Shown in pieces: positions 25,342 through 34,392 of a stretch of 35,213 nt of DNA (positions are counted from its first letter, which is position 1; the number at the start of each line of letters is the position of its first letter). The translations under genes and the position numbers were made by a program. The stretch is from an uncultured Verrucomicrobiota bacterium (lineage in GTDB: Bacteria > Verrucomicrobiota > Verrucomicrobiia > Opitutales > Opitutaceae). The stretch is from the NCBI GenBank assembly GCA_913058185.1, contig CAJXQX010000039.1, positions 1 through 35,213 on the forward strand, given 5' to 3'. The notes beneath the pieces were generated by a model that worked only from the letters and a program-made list of their open reading frames with translations, was not told the origin of the DNA and ran no database searches.

Positions 25342-26044
25342 ATGAATCGCGAATCCTTCCTCAAACATACTTTGGTCGCTTCCGGCGTCGCATTTTCCGC
25401 GCCGTTCATTCGCGCTCAACCCGTCGAAGCCGACACCGGCCGCGGTCCCGGAAAAGGTCCCTGCTCCGATCTGCGCAAAGTCTACGAATTTGTGCAGGCC
25501 GCCCATCTCGATCTGCCAAAAGTAAAGGCGATGCTCGCGACGGACTCTTCGCTCATTCATGCGCGCTGGGACTGGGGAGACGGCGATTGGGAAAGTGGAC
25601 TCGAAGGCGCCGCGCACATGGGCGCGCGAGACATCGTGCGCTACCTGCTCGCTAACGGGGTGCGATGCGACGTGTTTTCCGCCGCGATGCTCGGCCACAC
25701 CGAAACGGTGAAGGCCATGATCGATCTCGAATCAGCCACCGTAGACTCGCACGGCCCGCATGGAATCAACCTGATGTTTTACGTGGGTTACGGCGGACAA
25801 ACCGCCATGGCTGATGCGGTGTTGCAGCATATCCCCGATCGTGGCCCGCACTGTAACCGGGCCATCCACACCGCGACGCTTTCCAACCACGTGGAGCTCG
25901 TCGGCTGGTTGATCGATAACGGCGCGACCGACATCAACACGCCCAATTTTCTTCGAGAAAACCCCTCTCGATGCCGCAACTGAACGCGGCTTCACCAAGT
26001 TGGCGGAACTGCTGCGGGAAAATGGCGGAGTGTCTTCGAAGTAA
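25342..26044 (+). pseudogene. Secreted ankyrin-repeat protein, frameshifted
   Basis: A signal-like N-terminus (FLKHTLVASGVAFSAPFIRA) precedes ankyrin repeats: LEGAAHMGARDIVRYLLANGV, the AAMLGHTETVKAMIDLES block, and AIHTATLSNHVELVGWLIDNGATDIN. The frame then shifts near 25945-25960 within a T/A-rich stretch. After the shift the +1 frame continues the repeat (TPLDAATERGFTKLAELL, then RENGGVSSK and a stop at 26044). Without a shift the frame ends at 25983 with a short nonsense tail. It may be a true pseudogene or a sequencing error. The signal resembles a Tat leader but has NRE in place of a twin Arg. Confidence 0.8.
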
Positions 26045-26116
26045 CGTGCGATACTCCAAGGCCCCTCCCCGGCTGTCGGGCGTAAAGCCCGACCCACATA
26101 AAGCCTACACCCTCTC

Positions 26117-26217
26117 TACTCTTAATCGTTCCTCGTTCTCGTTCTCTCTGGAAACCACGGGTTGATGGGGCGGCGCTTCTGCGCCGTCAGAGAAAGAGAA
26201 CGAGAACGATTAAGAGA
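26117..26217. repeat. Short GTTCTC-type hairpin element, longest arms
   Basis: The outer arms CTCTTAATCGTT (26119-26130) and AACGATTAAGAG (26205-26216) are perfectly complementary. The pairing continues inward through CTCGTTCTCGTTCTCTCTG against CAGAGAAAGAGAACGAG, with one small gap. The core stem GGCGC-TTCT-GCGCC lies at 26172-26185. It lies between the convergent ankyrin and sulfatase genes. Confidence 0.8.
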
Positions 26218-26254
26218 ATCGATTGGGTCGTCCGACTTCGTAGGGTGAATGGGC

Positions 26255-27748
26255 TCAGTATTTCCCGTAGGTGCCGAACATGTCCTTTTTATCGGGACGT
26301 GGGCGACGGCGCACGGAGTGATCGGGTTCGCCCGTGATACGGTCAAACTCGTCTGGTGTGCGGACCGTCGGGATGTAATCCGCCGTGCGTTTGGCCCAGT
26401 CGGCCAACGCGCGTTGCATCCGATGCAGGGTCTTAGCGTGGGCCGCCGAACTCGCTAGATTGTTGATCTCATCGGGATCGTTTTTCAAATCGTATAGCTC
26501 CCAGCGTGAACGCGGTGCCACGATGCAGCGGAGCTGAGCCGGAGTCAGTTTCCCCTGCTTATTGAGGGCCGTGAGCGCAACCCAACTCGGGCTACGGCCG
26601 GCGTCGGCCGAGGGCGTGTTGGGCAGGTCATCGTAGTCGTTACGGATTAGCTTCCAGTCGCCGTCCATGACCGCTCGTCCGTGGTCAGTGTAATCATGCC
26701 AATCGTCTTCAGCGAAGGCGTAATCACGGATCACAACGGACGGATCCTGCAACACCGGCATCATGCTGACGCCCACCATTTGATCAGGGGTATGCAATCC
26801 TGCGGCCGCGAGAAACGAGGGGCCGATATCGACCGAACTGATGAGGCTGGGGGTAGTTTGACCGGCCTTAACTTTGGCAGGCCAACGCACGATCCAGGGT
26901 GTCTTGATGCCACCTTCGTAGGTGGTCGTTTTGTAACCGGGAAAAGGTCGGCCGTTGTCCGTGATGAAGAGCACGAGCGTGTTGTCGGCCACGCCTTGGG
27001 CCTCCAGCTCCGTCATGACTTTGCCGACGTAACGATCGAGTCGGCCAATCTCATCGTAATAGAGTCGCAGATCGTTGCGCACCCCTGGCGTATCGGGGAG
27101 ATGCACCGGGACGATGACGTCGTCGATGGTGTGAGCGGGTTCAAAGGAGCCCTCTTCGTATTCACGATGCGGATCCAATGCGGCGAGCCAGAGGAAAAAT
27201 GGCTGATCACGGGGGCGACCTTCTAGCACCGGCAGCCAATCTTCACAGCCGCTCGGTGAGCTCGCGACCATCTTGGCGGGCTCGCCGCCAGCGCCCGGCG
27301 TGGGGAGCATGAAGCCAGCTCCATCCGCTTCTTTAATCGTATCAAAGTGATCGCGGATCCGGTCGCCCATGTGCCACTTACCCGCGGCCGCCGTGTAGTA
27401 ACCGGCATCCTGCAAGCGCTCGACCCAGGTCTTCGTGTCAGGTGGGAGGGCCCAGTGAAGTTGTTCAGCGCCGGTATTATGCGGGTAACGCGAGGTAATG
27501 ATGCTGGAGCGACTCGGGCTGCAGCTGTTGATCGTCAGATAAGCGCGGTCGAAGCGCATTCCTTCTTCCGCCAGGCGGTCGATGTTGGGCGTGTGAATTG
27601 AGGGATGCCCGTAAGCACCGTTATCTTCCCAATTCATGTCATCCGCGATGATCAGAACGAGATTTGGCTGCTCGGCAACGACCTGCATGGAGACGAACAA
27701 CACCAAAAACATGGCACCTAAGCGCCGCGGGGATAAAAGCGAAAGCAT
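26255..27748 (-). CDS. Exported sulfatase (S1 family)
   Basis: This is a protein of about 497 aa with an N-terminal signal (LGAMFLVLFVSMQVVAE). The sulfatase fold follows: NLVLIIADDMNWEDNG holds metal-binding Asp residues (36-37), and CSPSR at 76-80 is the formylglycine site, with Cys as the modified residue. The AGKWHMGD and FITDNGRPFPGYKTTTYEGGIKTPWIVRWPA blocks complete the active site. It should hydrolyse a sulfate ester of a polysaccharide or glycosaminoglycan-like substrate, which is not identifiable here. The ATG at 27748 is preferred to a GTG at 27757. It begins 18 bases after the rlmN stop, an odd neighbour for a catabolic enzyme, and no maturase is in the window. Confidence 0.93.
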   Translation of the reverse strand: MLSLLSPRRLGAMFLVLFVSMQVVAEQPNLVLIIADDMNWEDNGAYGHPSIHTPNIDRLAEEGMRFDRAYLTINSCSPSRSSIITSRYPHNTGAEQLHWALPPDTKTWVERLQDAGYYTAAAGKWHMGDRIRDHFDTIKEADGAGFMLPTPGAGGEPAKMVASSPSGCEDWLPVLEGRPRDQPFFLWLAALDPHREYEEGSFEPAHTIDDVIVPVHLPDTPGVRNDLRLYYDEIGRLDRYVGKVMTELEAQGVADNTLVLFITDNGRPFPGYKTTTYEGGIKTPWIVRWPAKVKAGQTTPSLISSVDIGPSFLAAAGLHTPDQMVGVSMMPVLQDPSVVIRDYAFAEDDWHDYTDHGRAVMDGDWKLIRNDYDDLPNTPSADAGRSPSWVALTALNKQGKLTPAQLRCIVAPRSRWELYDLKNDPDEINNLASSAAHAKTLHRMQRALADWAKRTADYIPTVRTPDEFDRITGEPDHSVRRRPRPDKKDMFGTYGKY

Positions 27749-27766
27749 GCCGCCCACGCTGGCCGG

Positions 27767-28906
27767 TCATTCCCGCAAGACAACCCTAGTTCGTGGTGAA
27801 TCGTTTAACGTAGCGAGTTGGCCGCAGCCCGCCGCGATATCGATGCCTCGACGTTGGCGCACCGAGCTGGGTAGATCGTATTCGGTCAGAATCGACTGAA
27901 AGCGTTTGGCCGCCTCGCCATCACTGGCTGTGCCAGCGTATCCATCAGTCGGATTCAGCGGGATGAGATTCACCTGACAGGGAATCTTCTGCAGCAGACG
28001 GCCGACCGCATGCGCGTCTTCCGGACGATCATTCTCCCCATCGATCAGCGTCCATTCGAAGAAGATCCGGCGCTGCATCTTCTCGGTGTAGTAGTTACAA
28101 GCATCCATCAACATATCGAGCGGCCACTTTTTGGCCACTGGCACGATCGACGCACGTTGGTCTTGATCCGCCGCATGCAATGAAACCGCGAGATGGATGG
28201 GTTGGCGTTCGTCGGCGAGACGGATGATGCCGGGCACCACCCCTACCGTGCTGAGTGTGATCCTTTTGGCTCCGAGTGCGAGGCCGCCCGGGTCCCGTAA
28301 AATCTGAGTAGCTTTGATGACCGCATCGTAGTTGTGCAGGGGTTCACCCATCCCCATGAGCACGATGTTGCGCAGGCGCTCGTGGCGGTGGTGCGGCGAT
28401 TCATGGTCGGTCTCGGCTAGGGATGGCGACTCGTTCGCGGTTGCTCGCAAAATACGATCAACATGCATCGTTTGTGCGACGATCTCCGCCGTCGTGAGAT
28501 GCCGGGTGTAGCCCATCTGACCGGTTGCGCAGAAGACACAGCCCATGGCGCATCCGACCTGAGAACTCACGCAGGCCGTGACCCGCCCCGAGTAGCGCAT
28601 CAACACCGTTTCGATTTGGGGACCATCCTTAAGACCGAGCAGATATTTGCGCGTAAACCCGTCGTCCGAACGCGTCTCGAGCGTTATCGGTAAGAGTGCG
28701 GCCGTCGTATCGCGTTCAAGCCGTTCGGCCAACGCGGTGGGCAACTCGGGGATTTGATCCCAGTCATTGCGCCCGTGCAGATAAAGGTGACTCCAAATTT
28801 TGCCCACGTGCACGGGTTTGAAGCCCCAGCGCTCGATCAATGCTGCCAACTCTTCGCGCGTCACTCCCCATAAAGATAGCGGTGATTCAGGGATTACCCG
28901 CGCCAT
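27767..28906 (-). CDS. rlmN: Dual-specificity rRNA/tRNA adenine-C2 methyltransferase
   Basis: This 379-aa radical-SAM enzyme methylates C2 of A2503 in 23S rRNA and A37 in some tRNAs. It has the radical-SAM motif CAMGCVFC (C119, C123, C126), the VLMGMGEPLHNYDAV block, the SLHAADQDQRASIVPV block and the C-terminal GIDIAAGCGQL, with the conserved catalytic Cys. Residues about 155-178 form a His/Glu-rich insertion unusual for the family. The ATG at 28906 overlaps the upstream stop as ATGA, so translation is probably coupled. Confidence 0.94.
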   Translation of the reverse strand: MARVIPESPLSLWGVTREELAALIERWGFKPVHVGKIWSHLYLHGRNDWDQIPELPTALAERLERDTTAALLPITLETRSDDGFTRKYLLGLKDGPQIETVLMRYSGRVTACVSSQVGCAMGCVFCATGQMGYTRHLTTAEIVAQTMHVDRILRATANESPSLAETDHESPHHRHERLRNIVLMGMGEPLHNYDAVIKATQILRDPGGLALGAKRITLSTVGVVPGIIRLADERQPIHLAVSLHAADQDQRASIVPVAKKWPLDMLMDACNYYTEKMQRRIFFEWTLIDGENDRPEDAHAVGRLLQKIPCQVNLIPLNPTDGYAGTASDGEAAKRFQSILTEYDLPSSVRQRRGIDIAAGCGQLATLNDSPRTRVVLRE

Positions 28907-29733
28907 CACTCTTGCGGGGACGACGTTGATGTCAGCGAAGCTAAGGCATCAGCGATCGGTATCGGAGTGCGTTGGCGATCGAGGAAGATGTTCACCTCCG
29001 TAAATCCAACCTGCTGCAACGTCCGAAGCGCTTCAGGATATCCTTCGCCCACGCGGTGCGGCACGTGAGCATCGGCACCGATCACGACCGGGATTTTGCG
29101 CTCCAACATCATCGATAACATACTCGGGCTCGGGTTCATCTCCGGGATCGTTTTGTAGCGACCGCTGGTGTTGAGCTCCATCGCCACGCCGGTGGCCGCG
29201 ATCCGATCGAGCGCCTCGCCAATGTAGGGCGCAATCCGTTCGAAGTCCCAAGAATCCGCCGTCTGGTTTTTCACCAAATCCGGATGAGCCATGGTATCGA
29301 ACAATCCCGTCTCCGCCGCTTGGGCAACATGGTCGAAGTAGGTCTGCTGAAATGCGAAGTCATCACCATGGTAATAAAGGTCCCGATACTCGGGTAACTG
29401 CGGATGAACTGAACCCAACACATGATTGAGCGGATGGCGCGCGTGCAGTTCTTCCAACCACGGTTCTACTCCCGGAAAAAAATCACTCTCGATCCCGGCG
29501 CGCACATCGAGACGACCCGCATACTCCTGTCGCGCGACCTCGATCATCTGGTGATAAAGCTCATATTCCGTCGGTCGCATCCGCACCCAATCGCTATGCC
29601 CTCCTGGTAACGGGCAATGACAAGTCACGGTGATTCCCTTCAGGCCGGCAGCGAGCGCGGCGGCCGCGTATTCGGTCGGCTCGCCCTGGGCGTGATTGCA
29701 CAATGGAGTGTGGCAGTGGGATTCGTATAACAT
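28906..29733 (-). CDS. PHP-domain histidinol-phosphatase family protein
   Basis: This 275-aa protein of the PHP metal-dependent hydrolase superfamily resembles the HisJ/HisK type, which releases phosphate from histidinol phosphate. Metal-ligand blocks are ESHCHTPLCNH at the start, ITVTCHCPLPGGHSD, RAGIESDFFPG, HVLGSVHPQLP, FDTMAHPDLVKN and IGADAHVPHRVGEGYPEA. All family histidines are present. It is the first gene of a coupled pair with rlmN, so it may not act in histidine synthesis, and no his genes are nearby. Confidence 0.88.
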   Translation of the reverse strand: MLYESHCHTPLCNHAQGEPTEYAAAALAAGLKGITVTCHCPLPGGHSDWVRMRPTEYELYHQMIEVARQEYAGRLDVRAGIESDFFPGVEPWLEELHARHPLNHVLGSVHPQLPEYRDLYYHGDDFAFQQTYFDHVAQAAETGLFDTMAHPDLVKNQTADSWDFERIAPYIGEALDRIAATGVAMELNTSGRYKTIPEMNPSPSMLSMMLERKIPVVIGADAHVPHRVGEGYPEALRTLQQVGFTEVNIFLDRQRTPIPIADALASLTSTSSPQE

Positions 29734-29828
29734 TTTGGGTATTTTATAGGGCCGAATGGATCTAGTGCGAATAGATCGTCAAATAGTTGTAAAGTATTGG
29801 TTGGATTGCGGGCTTTTTTGATGTGCTT

Positions 29829-29858
29829 TTGACAACCCGTCTCACTTACCACGAGATA
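29829..29858 (+). promoter_or_regulatory. Possible promoter of pdxH
   Basis: A perfect TTGACA (29829-29834) is followed 18 bases later by GAGATA (29853-29858), a weak -10 match. The start codon follows 10 bases later, so the transcript would be nearly leaderless. The region is divergent between two genes, so a promoter is expected here; the exact position is tentative. Confidence 0.35.
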
Positions 29859-29868
29859 ACCAATCTCA

Positions 29869-30507
29869 ATGACGAAATTAACTGAACTGCGAAAGGAATA
29901 TACCCAAGCCGGGTTAAATGAAGCCGAACTCTCGGCCAATCCATTCGAACAGTTCAATCATTGGTTCGAAGAAGCGAAAGCGGCGGGTATCCTCGAACCC
30001 AATGCCATGACTCTCGCCACGGTGCGCGAAGACGGCACGCCAGCAGCACGCACCGTGTTACTCAAAGAAGCAGACGAACGCGGTTTCGTTTTCTTCACCA
30101 ACTACCAAAGCGCGAAAGCCGCCGACTTGGCCGCGCAACCTCGTGCCACCCTCGTGTTTCCGTGGCTCGGGCTGGAACGGCAGGTCATCATCAGTGGCGA
30201 GGTGGCTAAGGTTTCCCGCGAAGAAACTGAAGCGTATTTCAAAATCCGCCCGTCAGGCAGTCAGCTCGGGGCCTGGGCCTCGCAACAAAGCACCACCGTC
30301 ACCGATCGAGCGACGCTGGAAGCCAAACTCGAAGCGGTAACGGAGCGTTTCGCTAAAGAACCCATTTCCGCCCCACCGCATTGGGGGGGCTACCGAGTCG
30401 CGCCCACTCAGATCGAATTTTGGCAAGGCCGCCCCAACCGCCTGCACGATCGTTTGGTGTTTCGCCGCGAATCCGACGCGTGGGTTGTTGAAAGATTAGC
30501 CCCTTAG
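29869..30507 (+). CDS. pdxH: Pyridoxamine/pyridoxine 5'-phosphate oxidase
   Basis: This 212-aa FMN-dependent oxidase makes pyridoxal 5'-phosphate in the last step of vitamin B6 synthesis or salvage. The N-terminal LRKEYTQAGL, the NPFEQFNHWFEEA block, ATVREDGTPAARTVLLK, FVFFTNYQSAKA and the C-terminal FWQGRPNRLHDRLVF with the substrate-binding RLHDR are all present. Length matches the family. It begins a plus-strand row that continues with the interrupted kinase. Confidence 0.95.
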   Translation: MTKLTELRKEYTQAGLNEAELSANPFEQFNHWFEEAKAAGILEPNAMTLATVREDGTPAARTVLLKEADERGFVFFTNYQSAKAADLAAQPRATLVFPWLGLERQVIISGEVAKVSREETEAYFKIRPSGSQLGAWASQQSTTVTDRATLEAKLEAVTERFAKEPISAPPHWGGYRVAPTQIEFWQGRPNRLHDRLVFRRESDAWVVERLAP

Positions 30508-30539
30508 TTGGCGTTCCTCTCTAAGTCTGTTTCCTCCCG

Positions 30540-32089
30540 ATGCCTAATCCTGCTTCAAATCCCGTAACCACCGCCCCGCAACCCGCGGTGCTCGCGCGGA
30601 TGTTTAACGGGCTCACCGAAGGTGTCGCTATCGTCGAAGGAGCGTTTGGTAAAAACGGCTGGGTGATCGCCCACTCCAACCCGGCGTTGAGTAAACTTTC
30701 CGGCTATGCTCCTGCCGAGCTGCAGAAGATGACCCATGGTAAGCTGCACAAAGACCGCAGCGATCTCGACGCCATGCGCCGCTGGGCTATACAGGGCGCC
30801 GACGCCGCCCCCCTCGCTCAAGAGGGTTATCTCAAGCGCAAAGACGATACGACGCTGTTCGTCGCCTGGACGCTCAGCGCATTGGTCGACGACGCGGGCA
30901 ACCTCACGCAGGTCATGATCACTTACTAGGACATGACAGCCAATCGGCAGTTGCGGGAAGCCCTGGTGCATTCTCAGCGACTGGACGCGGTAGGCCGACT
31001 GGCCGGCGGCGTCGCCCACGATTTCAACAACCTCCTCTCGGTTATCAACGGCTACACGGAGATTTTGCATCACCGCTTGGGCGAAGAATCGAACGTCCGC
31101 AAAGAGCTCCACGAGATCCACCAGGCAGGCCAGCGCGCGTCGTCTCTAGTGCATCAACTACTGGCCTTTGGTCGACGCCAGAAGATGGCGCCGCGCGTCA
31201 TCGAGATTAACCGTCTCGTGCACGAGCACGTCGATATCCTATCGCGGCTCCTGGGCGAGCATCGTTCACTCGAACTCGAGCTCGGCGAAACCACGGGCAA
31301 CATCCACGTCGACCCGACTCAGATCCAACAGGTTTTCCTCAACCTCGTGCTCAACGCTCGCGATGCCACCAAAAAGAGTGGCCGCATCTCGGTGAAGACG
31401 CAGAACGCGACTCTAAGTGGAGAGCGAAATCGCCGCGCCACCGATCCTAAACCCGGTGAATACGTGCAACTCACCGTCTCCGACAACGGCACCGGCATGG
31501 ACGCCACCGTCTTAAAGACGCTCTTCGAACCCTTTTTTACCACAAAAAGTGAAGGTAGCGGAACCGGTCTCGGGCTCGCCCTCGTTTATGGGGTAGTCAA
31601 ACAAAGTGGCGGCCACATTACGGTGGCCAGCGAGCTCGGCCAAGGCTCCACCTTCGACGTATTTCTCCCACGCACCTCTGAACCGGTATCCCGGGTGCAC
31701 GGAAAACTCACTCCTCTCCCCGTTACCGGTGGCCGCGAGACCTTGTTGATCATCGAAGAGGACAATGTCGTCTGCAAGATGGCCGAAGGCATTCTCTCCG
31801 CGGACGGCTACGACGTGATTCCGTAGCGGCGGCCGAGATGGCCGTGGAACGCCTGAGCGGCGCCGTGCATTTGGTCATTGCCGACCCTGAAGGCCAAAAC
31901 GGAGAAGTCGCGCGGGTCGTGCGAAAGCTTCACCGCGCGCAAAAAGGACTCCGTCTCCTCGGCATTCCCAATCAGGAAACGGATCCGCTCATGGGATTCC
32001 CCGCCAAACATCAGGCATTTTTGACCAAACCCTTCGCCCTCAGCTCACTCCTCTACGAGGTGCGTAGTCTGCTCGACGCGAAAGGCTGA
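30540..32089 (+). pseudogene. Hybrid histidine kinase broken by TAG and a frameshift
   Basis: Read as one frame, this encodes a PAS domain (30540-30926; VIAHSNPALSKLSGYAP) and a HisKA/HATPase_c kinase (VGRLAGGVAHDFNNLL H-box, LVLNARDATKKSG, VSDNGTGMD, GSGTGLGLALVYG). A receiver-like domain with IADPEGQNGE and FLTKPFALSSLL follows. An in-frame TAG at 30927-30929 splits PAS from kinase (MITY-stop-DMTANRQ). A lost base near 31821 puts GYDVIP and AAAEMAVERL in different frames. If translated separately, the pieces would be a PAS protein, a kinase from 30933 ending at 31826, and a receiver remnant. It is probably a pseudogene, though errors in the sequence could mimic this. Confidence 0.8.
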
Positions 32090-32106
32090 ATCGATCTTGA
32101 TGGCGC

Positions 32107-32628
32107 ATGCGCCTGTTTTTGATCCGTCACGCTCACGCCCTCGACCTCAAGGTCGATACCGAACGCCCGGTCAGCCCACGCGGCCAAGCGATCACGCGTC
32201 TCGTCTCCGCTTATTTTAAAGCCAACGGACTGCTCAACCCGAAACAATTTTGGCACAGTCCACGGCGAAGAGCGTTCGAAACGGCTGCGGATATGGTGTC
32301 ACAGATCGGTTTGGCGTGCCCACTGGTTGAAACCGATGGGCTCGATCCACTCGATGATCCGAATATCATCGCTGAGCGGCTGCGCATTTACCCCACCACT
32401 CACGATATCGCTCTGGTGGGCCATCAGCCCCATTTGGGCCTTTTGGCGTCATTACTGGTGACGGATTCCACCCGCGCGAACCTGTTTCACTTCAAGAAAA
32501 ACGCCGTGCTCGCGCTTCGCCGCACGGATGATACTCACCCCAAGTCCCAGCGCCCACAGTGGCGCGTCGCGTGGCATTTCTCGCCGGAAATGTTACCGAG
32601 ATTCGCCAAGATCACCGACGGATCTTGA
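32107..32628 (+). CDS. Phosphohistidine phosphatase, SixA-like
   Basis: This 173-aa protein is a short histidine-phosphatase-superfamily enzyme. It opens with LFLIRHAHAL, where the RHA motif carries the phosphorylated His. SPRRRAFETAADMV, the second active-site block DIALVGHQPHLGLLASLL and a C-terminal strand with WHFSPEML follow. SixA dephosphorylates phospho-His on Hpt or PTS-like proteins. The neighbouring hybrid kinase could be a partner, but it is broken. The start at 32107 is the natural one, 17 bases past the kinase remnant. Confidence 0.88.
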   Translation: MRLFLIRHAHALDLKVDTERPVSPRGQAITRLVSAYFKANGLLNPKQFWHSPRRRAFETAADMVSQIGLACPLVETDGLDPLDDPNIIAERLRIYPTTHDIALVGHQPHLGLLASLLVTDSTRANLFHFKKNAVLALRRTDDTHPKSQRPQWRVAWHFSPEMLPRFAKITDGS

Positions 32629-32665
32629 TTGGCGGTTGGCCTTCCTGGATTTGTTATCGCTTCTC

Positions 32666-33376
32666 ATGCCGCTCGACCTCTTGCCTGCGCGTTCTGACTC
32701 CGCTGCTGCCAATATGGCCGCGGACTTTCTGCTGTTGCAGCACTACCCCAACCCAACCCACGCGCGTTGGCGACACTACCACTGGCATCGGCCAGCAATA
32801 ACCTTTGGTTACGGCCAAAAGATCGCCGACGTGCGCACTCAAATTGGCCCGGAGGCCGCCGAGCTCGAACTCTGCCGCCGACCGACCGGCGGAGGCATCG
32901 TGGATCATCGAGACGACTGGACTTATGCGCTCGTGATTCCTGCCAAACACCCCCTCGGAGCCGCGCCCGCAGGGGAAAGTTATGCGGCGGTGCATCAAGC
33001 GCTGGCCGACACGCTGAATGCCCAACACTGCCCGGCTATTTTACAACCACCTGAATGTGTGACCCGCGCGGACAAAGGACCCGCGGTGTGTTTTACGCGC
33101 GCAGAACCGGCAGACGTCATTCACGCAACCACCCGCGCTAAGATTGGGGGAGCAGCGCAGAAACGCAGTAAGCGCGGCCTGCTTTTTCAGGGATCAGTCG
33201 CGCGATCGACGGTCGGCGAGATTGATTGGGATCAGTTCGAGGCAGAATTCGCGGATGCGATCGGAAAAATACTCCAAGAACCGGCTGAACCCGTGCCCTG
33301 GCCAGAGACATGGGATGAAACGGTAGATGCGTTGGCCGAAGATTACTCAACCGAAGCTTGGATCGAGCGCCGCTAG
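32666..33376 (+). CDS. Lipoate-protein ligase A-like protein
   Basis: This is a protein of about 236 aa with the biotin/lipoate A/B ligase fold. Blocks are ANMAADFLLLQHY at the start, WHRPAITFGYGQ, LCRRPTGGGIVDHRDDWTYALVIP and AKIGGAAQKRSKRGLLFQGSV, with the catalytic-type Lys in the last. It should attach lipoate, or transfer an octanoyl group, to E2 or GcvH proteins. Whether it is LplA or a LipM-type octanoyltransferase cannot be decided here. The start at 32666 is chosen because the earlier in-frame codons overlap sixA. It ends in TAG. Confidence 0.85.
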   Translation: MPLDLLPARSDSAAANMAADFLLLQHYPNPTHARWRHYHWHRPAITFGYGQKIADVRTQIGPEAAELELCRRPTGGGIVDHRDDWTYALVIPAKHPLGAAPAGESYAAVHQALADTLNAQHCPAILQPPECVTRADKGPAVCFTRAEPADVIHATTRAKIGGAAQKRSKRGLLFQGSVARSTVGEIDWDQFEAEFADAIGKILQEPAEPVPWPETWDETVDALAEDYSTEAWIERR

Positions 33377-33399
33377 GCCGATCGAAGCCGGAATTTGTC

Positions 33400-34386
33400 A
33401 TGCATCCGCTTCGCGATCTGATCGACGTTCTGGATATCGCTCATCCGATCACCTTCACGGTCGTATTTCTACCCGCATCGTGGCTGATGATTTGGCGACT
33501 CGAGTCCTTATTGCATCGCGGACTGGAAGGCACGGCACTCGGAACCCTCGTGGTGCCCTACTGCTCCGGATTGGGAAATCTCGTCTTCGTTTTTCTCCTG
33601 TAGCGCGACAATGGACCACCGCAAGAGATCATGGTGAACAGTTTGGTGAACAACGTCACCAACCTCACCCTACTGTTAGGATTGCCTGCGCTGATTTGGC
33701 CACTGCAGGTCGTTTTAGCCAAAGGTAGCAAAACGGCGCGCCGCGAACAGCGACTAAGTCGACTCGCCCTTTTACTCACCCTCGCGGCCGTTTTGTTTTT
33801 CTCCGGACTCACGTGGGCGCTGGGCCGCGACGGAACCCTGGATCGCGGCGACGGACTCGCGCTTATCGGGGTCTTTCTGTTTTGGCAGTGTTTCCAGGTC
33901 TATGATGTGCTTAAAAACAACCTGCGGAAAGATCATCGCTTCGGTCTAGTATTCTATACGGACCTCGCCCTGATCGCGGCGGGCGGCTGGTTCATCTACG
34001 AAAGTCTCGATGGGGCGGTCACCCAAATTACCGCGACTGAAAAGGGATTCTTCAGTGCCGCCAATCTGGGATGGATCACCGGCTGGTTGCTCGTATTACC
34101 CAATGCACTACTCGCTTTCTACTACGCCGCGCGAAAAAGAGCCGACATCGTCTACAGTTCTCAGATCGGTGACGGGCACATCTGCATTCCGCTGTGTTTA
34201 GGCATATTTGCCGTGCTGCGACCGATCCCGCTACCTGATTTCTTTCCGACCGCCATGATCGTGCTAGGCGGAGCGGCCATCGCGCATGCTTTTTGCCTAC
34301 TCGCCTTCGGTCGTCTACCGCGTTGGGTAGCTGCCGGTCTCGTAGTGGCTTACGCGGTCTTCGTTTACGTGGGATTTTCGTCCTAG
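33400..34386 (+). pseudogene. Na+/Ca2+ exchanger-like protein interrupted by in-frame TAG
   Basis: The frame from the ATG at 33400 to 34386 is continuous except for TAG at 33601-33603. Across the stop the sequence reads GLGNLVFVFLL, stop, RDNGPPQEIMVNSLVNNVTN. This fits the first alpha-repeat of a CaCA-type cation antiporter. The second repeat is intact in the downstream part (VLPNALLAFYYAARKRADIV, YSSQIGDGHICIPLC). About ten membrane segments are seen in total. The downstream 251 codons from 33631 could be made on their own but would lack the first repeat. It is a recent nonsense mutant, a readthrough gene or an error. Confidence 0.7.
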
Positions 34387-34392
34387 GGCGAC

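Noticed and set aside
18843-26217. CRISPR array from the repeated GTTCTC words
   Set aside because: The copies are inverted, irregularly spaced by kilobases, have no spacers and no cas genes are present.
30927-33603. Genome-wide TAG reassignment to a sense codon
   Set aside because: TAG is the genuine terminator of the TonB receptor (after GYKF), the oxidoreductase, the DAHP synthase and the lipoate ligase, so it is a stop codon here.
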